From: Paraburkholderia rhizosphaerae
GTDB lineage: Bacteria > Pseudomonadota > Gammaproteobacteria > Burkholderiales > Burkholderiaceae
Length of the DNA stretch: 64,000 nucleotides
Assembly: GCF_004366595.1 (NCBI RefSeq)
Contig: NZ_SORE01000010.1
Coordinates: 62,001 to 126,000, forward strand
Reading direction: 5' to 3'
Made by a program: the position numbers and the translations under genes. Shown here piece after piece: positions 60,271 to 64,000 of the stretch (its first letter is position 1; the number at the start of each line of letters is the position of its first letter). The notes beneath the pieces are model-generated. The model had not been told where the DNA came from and searched no databases. It worked only from the letters and a program-made list of their open reading frames with translations.

Positions 60271-60362
60271 GGGCTTCGCCGAGTTAATAGACAACTTGCG
60301 GGGCGAAGCCGGAGCGTTTTGTTTCACAGCGCGACCGGTAAGGAAATCCGCTAAAGCGTCGC
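60271..60362 (+). promoter_or_regulatory. Structured metK leader, SAM-II-like in layout
   Basis: GGCTTCGCC (60272-60280) pairs perfectly with GGCGAAGCC (60302-60310). The loop reads GAGTT...ACTTGCGG. Its GCGG (60298-60301) can pair with CCGC (60348-60351), which runs straight into CTAAAG. GAC (60290-60292) can pair with GTC (60358-60360). This is the SAM-II pseudoknot topology with a 26-base insert after P1, as at metX. It departs from the consensus at GAGTT (for GATTT) and lacks ATAAATG. An alternative fold uses GTTTCAC (60321-60327) with GTGAAAC (60389-60395). Confidence 0.4.
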
Positions 60363-60429
60363 CGCTTCAGGCTCTGGAAGTTGGCTACGTGAAACTCAAA
60401 CCGTAACCACATAACAAGGAGTCTGCAAC

Positions 60430-61617
60430 GTGGCAAACGACTATTTCTTCACCTCCGAATCCGTTTCCGAAGGCCATCCGGACAAGGTCGCGGACCAGAT
60501 CTCGGACGCAATTCTCGACGCGATCTTCGCGCAGGACAAATACTCGCGCGTAGCGGCGGAAACGCTGTGCAACACCGGCCTCGTCGTGCTGGCAGGTGAA
60601 ATCACGACGACCGCCAACGTCGACTACATCCAGGTTGCGCGCGAAACCATCAAGCGCATCGGCTACGACAACACCGACTACGGTATCGACTACAAAGGCT
60701 GCGCGGTGCTCGTCGCATACGACAAGCAGTCGCCGGATATCGCGCAAGGTGTCGATCGCGCGCACGACAACAACCTCGATCAGGGCGCGGGCGACCAGGG
60801 CCTGATGTTCGGCTATGCGTGCGACGAAACGCCCGAACTGATGCCGCTGCCGATCCACCTGTCGCACCGTCTCGTCGAACGTCAGGCGAATCTGCGCCGC
60901 GATGGCCGTTTGCCCTGGCTGCGTCCGGATGCGAAGTCACAGGTCACGATCCGCTACGTCGACGGCAAGCCGCATTCGATCGACACCGTTGTGCTGTCCA
61001 CGCAGCACGCGCCGGAAATCGAACTGTCGACGCTGCGCGAAGCGGTGATTGAAGAAATCATCAAGCCGACGCTGCCGGCCGATCTGATCAAAGGCGATAT
61101 CAAGTTCCTCGTGAACCCGACCGGCCGCTTCGTGATCGGTGGTCCGCAGGGCGATTGCGGTCTGACGGGCCGCAAGATCATCGTCGATACGTACGGCGGC
61201 GCGGCACCGCACGGCGGCGGCGCGTTCTCGGGCAAGGATCCGTCGAAGGTCGACCGCTCGGCCGCGTATGCGGGTCGTTATGTCGCGAAGAACATCGTTG
61301 CCGCGGGCCTCGCGTCGCGTGCGCTGATTCAGGTTTCCTACGCGATCGGCGTTGCGCAGCCGACTTCGGTGATGGTCAATACGTTCGGTACGGGCCGTGT
61401 GTCGGACGCGACGATCCAGCGTCTCGTGCTCGAGCACTTCGATCTGCGTCCGAAGGGCATCGTGCAGATGCTCGACCTGTTGCGCCCGATCTACGAGAAG
61501 ACGGCCGCTTATGGTCACTTCGGCCGCGAAGAGCCGGAATTTACGTGGGAAGCGACCGACAAGGCACTCGCGCTGGCCGAAGCCGCTGGTACGGAGCCGG
61601 TTGTCGCGATCGCCTGA
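60430..61617 (+). CDS. metK: S-adenosylmethionine synthetase
   Basis: This 395-residue enzyme makes SAM from methionine and ATP. Blocks seen: [36 protein letters not shown] and [20 protein letters not shown]. The start is GTG with a strong AAGGAG 8 bases upstream. The long structured leader suggests RNA-level control. An intrinsic terminator follows. Confidence 0.97.
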   Translation: MANDYFFTSESVSEGHPDKVADQISDAILDAIFAQDKYSRVAAETLCNTGLVVLAGEITTTANVDYIQVARETIKRIGYDNTDYGIDYKGCAVLVAYDKQSPDIAQGVDRAHDNNLDQGAGDQGLMFGYACDETPELMPLPIHLSHRLVERQANLRRDGRLPWLRPDAKSQVTIRYVDGKPHSIDTVVLSTQHAPEIELSTLREAVIEEIIKPTLPADLIKGDIKFLVNPTGRFVIGGPQGDCGLTGRKIIVDTYGGAAPHGGGAFSGKDPSKVDRSAAYAGRYVAKNIVAAGLASRALIQVSYAIGVAQPTSVMVNTFGTGRVSDATIQRLVLEHFDLRPKGIVQMLDLLRPIYEKTAAYGHFGREEPEFTWEATDKALALAEAAGTEPVVAIA

Positions 61618-61715
61618 CGAAGAACCGGCGGCTTCAGCGTTTCGCATAGCGCTGCGGCGTGACGCGAAGCGAGCAATCGCTGTTCAAGGGTTCACCCAAC
61701 GTTCACGCTTTTTTT

Positions 61716-61753
61716 GCACCCTGCAGGCGCGCCGCGTTTGCAGGGTGTTTTCG
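61716..61753 (+). terminator. Intrinsic terminator of metK
   Basis: CACCCTGCA pairs with TGCAGGGTG across a 13-base loop, followed by TTTTCGTTT. Confidence 0.85.
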
Positions 61754-61839
61754 TTTACGGCGCAACGGTGCGAACCGCGCGCCGGACGAACCGAATCGAA
61801 TCGATTCGAAATGAAGTGAACGACTGTGAACGTGTGGAG

Positions 61840-62214
61840 CTAGCGTGCGAATGCAAACCAGCCGGTACTGGTCGTCGACGTGCGCCGCGGCTTACGGCTC
61901 ATGCCGCGTGCGACGTTCAGAGCGCGCACGGGGTTCAACGCGCCTGCCGTACCTGCGACGCGCAATGGCATCGGACGACGCAGCAATAGCGTACGCAACG
62001 AAAAGCGGCGCGATGCGCGTTGCATTTTCAATGATGAGAAAAAAGTACGAAACCACGCGCGGACGCCGTCGACGGGACGCGCGTCGCGCCATTGTTCGGT
62101 GAGCGCGCGCGTGCGCGCCGTGTGGTGGCGCAGTGCGCGCACGACACGGCCACGTGCCGGACGTGAGGCAGTCAATGCTGCGCGAGTGAGTCGAGTGCTC
62201 AGGAATGTGTGCAT
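61840..62214 (-). CDS. Possible basic hypothetical protein
   Basis: This 124-codon frame starts MHTFLSTRLTRAALTASRP and encodes a very Arg-rich protein (WFRTFFSSLKMQRASRRFSL). Codon choice (CGC and CGT for Arg) fits the genome, and no better gene competes here. There is no convincing ribosome site and no family I recognise. It may be spurious. Confidence 0.3.
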   Translation of the reverse strand: MHTFLSTRLTRAALTASRPARGRVVRALRHHTARTRALTEQWRDARPVDGVRAWFRTFFSSLKMQRASRRFSLRTLLLRRPMPLRVAGTAGALNPVRALNVARGMSRKPRRTSTTSTGWFAFAR

Positions 62215-62649
62215 GGCGTGTGTTTTTTCAGGCGGTGTGATGCGCGCACGGTTAGTGCAGCAATCGTGCCAGCGTTCTGATGCAATGGCGGGCTCGTGTG
62301 CCCCGGTCGCAATAGCCTGACGAATGACGGAAGACCACGCAGACGGCGATGTCAAGCCGCGCGCGCAACTGATAAGCGATGATTGCAATCGACATCCATG
62401 CAGGCTACACGCGATCGATGACGCCCGGAAGTCGGGTTTTTACCCTTGCGATCAAAGTCGTTGACCCATATTTCGCCGTGCTTTCGTATGTTTCGCCTCG
62501 CGCATGGATCGCGCCCTTTGCGATTGTCAGGACCGAAGTTGTGCATGATTGCATCCGCATCGTGCGGCATGCGCTGATCCGATACTGCCGGCATGATCAG
62601 GTGCGTTTTACAATCGAACTTCGGCAGTCGAACGCAATCGGAAATATTC

Positions 62650-63411
62650 ATGTCCGTCCAATCGAAGAAAGAACAGGTGGAAGTCCTGCGCGAACAGGGC
62701 TTCGTTATCGTGCCCGGCGTTTTGTCGCCCGAGCGCTGCGGCGAACTGAAGCAGATCGCGCAACGGCAGTTGCAGGAAGCGTCCGCGCCGATCGAATTCG
62801 AGGCGGATTTGCGCTACCCAGGTGCGCCCGATTCAAAGTACGCACCCGGCGGTCACACGGTGCGCCGCTTACTCGATGCGTATGCGCGCGATGCGCACTT
62901 TCGCGAATGGGCGACGTCGCCGGATATTCGCAGCTGGATGGAGTTGTACTTCGGCGAAGAGCCGCGTCTTTCGCGCGCGCATCACAACTGCATGATGACC
63001 AAGCACCCCGCGTACGGCAGCCTCACCGGCTGGCATCGCGACGTGCGTTACTGGTCGTTCGAGCGCGACGATCTGGTGTCGGTGTGGTTCGCACTGGGTC
63101 AGGAGACTGTCGATAACGGCGCGCTGTGGTTTGTGCCGGGTTCTCATACCGCCGCGCTCACATCCGAACGTTTCGACGACGCGAAATTTTTCCGCTCCGA
63201 TCTGCCCGAAAACCAGGCATTGATCCAGACTGCGGTGTCGCCGGAATTGAATGCCGGAGATGTCGTGTTCTTCCACTGCAACACGCTGCATTCGGCGGGT
63301 AAGAATCTGACCAATGACGTGAAATTTTCGCTCGTGTTCACGTACCACGGTGCGAGCAATGTGCCATTGCCCGGCTCGCGCTCGGCGTCGAAACCCGAAG
63401 TAGCATTCTGA
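62650..63411 (+). CDS. Phytanoyl-CoA dioxygenase-family protein
   Basis: This 253-residue Fe(II)/2-oxoglutarate oxygenase-like protein has the iron ligands His129-x-Asp131 (GWHRDVRYW) and His214 (NTLHSAGKN). GDVVFFHC and FSLVFTYHG flank the distal part. It likely hydroxylates a small or lipid substrate, which is unknown. The ATG at 62650 was chosen because upstream codons are not family-like. The ribosome site is weak. Confidence 0.86.
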   Translation: MSVQSKKEQVEVLREQGFVIVPGVLSPERCGELKQIAQRQLQEASAPIEFEADLRYPGAPDSKYAPGGHTVRRLLDAYARDAHFREWATSPDIRSWMELYFGEEPRLSRAHHNCMMTKHPAYGSLTGWHRDVRYWSFERDDLVSVWFALGQETVDNGALWFVPGSHTAALTSERFDDAKFFRSDLPENQALIQTAVSPELNAGDVVFFHCNTLHSAGKNLTNDVKFSLVFTYHGASNVPLPGSRSASKPEVAF

Positions 63412-63554
63412 GCTGCGACGGCGCGTGCGCTGTTTGCCATCGCATGCCAGCCGCGCCGGCGGCCGATCGAGCGCACGTGCGACGCGACGGACAACCGGCA
63501 ACCTCAAAACCGCGACAAACGACGGCAAACCACCGCAAACGACCAACCATTCCG

Positions 63555-63758
63555 CTAGCGCCGGCCCGACATCGTGAGGCCGACCAGCCCGGCAATGGTC
63601 GCAACCACACCGCCCGCCAGCAGAAAGATCGTCTTATTGGTTGGCGCGCCGGTGAACACCCGCGATACGTCGTTGCTAAACGAGTGAAACGACTGTCCGC
63701 CAAAATACAGCAGCACGACGCCGCCGACGAGCAACGCGACTGATATCGCTCTGGTCAT
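63555..63758 (-). CDS. DUF3185 small membrane protein
   Basis: This 67-residue protein has two hydrophobic helices (AISVALLVGGVVLLYFGG and IFLLAGGVVATIAGLVGL) joined by FHSFSNDVSRVFTGAPTNK, the pattern of the DUF3185 family. GGGAGGA lies 9 bases before the ATG. Function is unknown. Confidence 0.88.
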   Translation of the reverse strand: MTRAISVALLVGGVVLLYFGGQSFHSFSNDVSRVFTGAPTNKTIFLLAGGVVATIAGLVGLTMSGRR

Positions 63759-63900
63759 TGCAAAGTCCTCCCGGTTGTTAATTTGCCGCCGCAGTGTAGG
63801 GGAGCGACGCGAACGCGTCCATTCCCCGCGATCCCGCAGTGTGGGCTGCCGCCGGACTCGTGTGCAGCGCTCACGCCGATTCGCTACCATAACGAACCTG

Positions 63901-63944
63901 GCGCATTCGTCGTACGAACTTTCGTACGAATAGGTGCAATGCGC
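63901..63944. promoter_or_regulatory. Nested palindrome, candidate operator
   Basis: An inverted repeat CGTACGAA-CT-TTCGTACG (63911-63928) sits inside a larger one, GCGCATT (63901-63907) with AATGCGC (63938-63944). The inner part looks like a site for a dimeric regulator. It probably serves a gene beyond the right edge or the DUF3185 gene. Confidence 0.4.
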
Positions 63945-64000
63945 GTGTAGCGCGCCGCAAAAGCAATGCCGCGCTCACTTCCCGCAGTTCCCCCCGCGGT

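Larger units (their letters stand above)
61618..62649. other. 1-kb region between metK and the dioxygenase gene
   Basis: After the metK terminator this stretch is unusually poor in recognisable genes for the window. It contains one basic open frame on the minus strand (listed separately, low confidence) and the leader of the dioxygenase gene. No transposon remnant, repeat or RNA gene was seen. Confidence 0.5.

Noticed and set aside
60309..60377. Resemblance of the metK leader to an SAH riboswitch (GGAGCG...CAGGCTC)
   Set aside because: CCGGAG can pair with CTCTGG, but the conserved GAGCG and UUGC-type core would be used up in the stem and the remaining conserved bases are missing.

Overview
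This window is an ordinary, gene-dense piece of a GC-rich betaproteobacterial chromosome. Gene order, protein sequences and housekeeping content point to the main chromosome of a Burkholderia or Paraburkholderia species. The evidence is the mre-mrd cell-shape cluster, gatCAB, metXW-ampG, an slmA with the Burkholderia-type extension, regBA, hslVU-dksA, xerC-dapF-lpxL facing metK, and the atypical CX14CX2C QueE. No insertion sequence, phage, rRNA operon or CRISPR array was seen.

Layout. 1-5.5 kb: the end of a small exported LprI-like protein, a lipoprotein with a zinc-protease motif and a secreted partner, tRNA-Lys, a hotdog thioesterase, a patatin-like lipase and a 2-hydroxyacid dehydrogenase. 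6-9.3 kb: GTP-type PEP carboxykinase (pckG) and a LysR regulator. 9.5-14.1 kb (minus): dprA, a thioredoxin-like gene and topB. 14.4-23.2 kb (plus): def, fmt, a LysE-type exporter, htpX, rsmB, a DUF4390 protein and an NtrY-like kinase with a short NtrX-like regulator. 23.4-27.5 kb: tRNA-Phe, queosine genes queC-queE-queD, an HpaI-type aldolase and a Sel1-repeat protein. 27.7-34.4 kb (minus): mreB, mreC, mreD, mrdA, rodA. 34.8-40 kb (plus): gatC-gatA-gatB, a polyphosphate kinase 2 and exonuclease III. 40-44.5 kb (minus): metX-metW-ampG and an M48 protease. 44.8-47.7 kb (minus): argB, a HAD phosphatase and slmA. 47.9-50.2 kb (plus): a CWC protein and the RegB/RegA redox pair. 50.3-60.1 kb (minus): lpxL-dapF-DUF484-xerC, rlmI, a COG0523 GTPase, dksA and hslV-hslU. 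60.4-64 kb: metK, a poorly coding 1-kb stretch, a phytanoyl-CoA dioxygenase-like gene and a DUF3185 membrane protein.

The most interesting features are non-coding. The metX leader carries a convincing SAM-II riboswitch core with an extra 12-bp hairpin inserted after P1, plus a possible anti-anti-Shine-Dalgarno switch downstream. The metK leader, which feeds the same pathway, shows a weaker fold with the same layout. If both are real, homoserine acylation and SAM synthesis would share one RNA-based feedback signal. Other points are a DksA without a zinc site beside a histidine-rich COG0523 GTPase, an NtrX-like regulator without its AAA+ domain, a 15-bp tandem repeat between mreC and mreB, and several perfect palindromes that look like operators.

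Start codons were chosen from ribosome-binding sites, overlaps and family N-termini. Large open frames antisense to real genes were treated as composition artefacts of GC-rich DNA.
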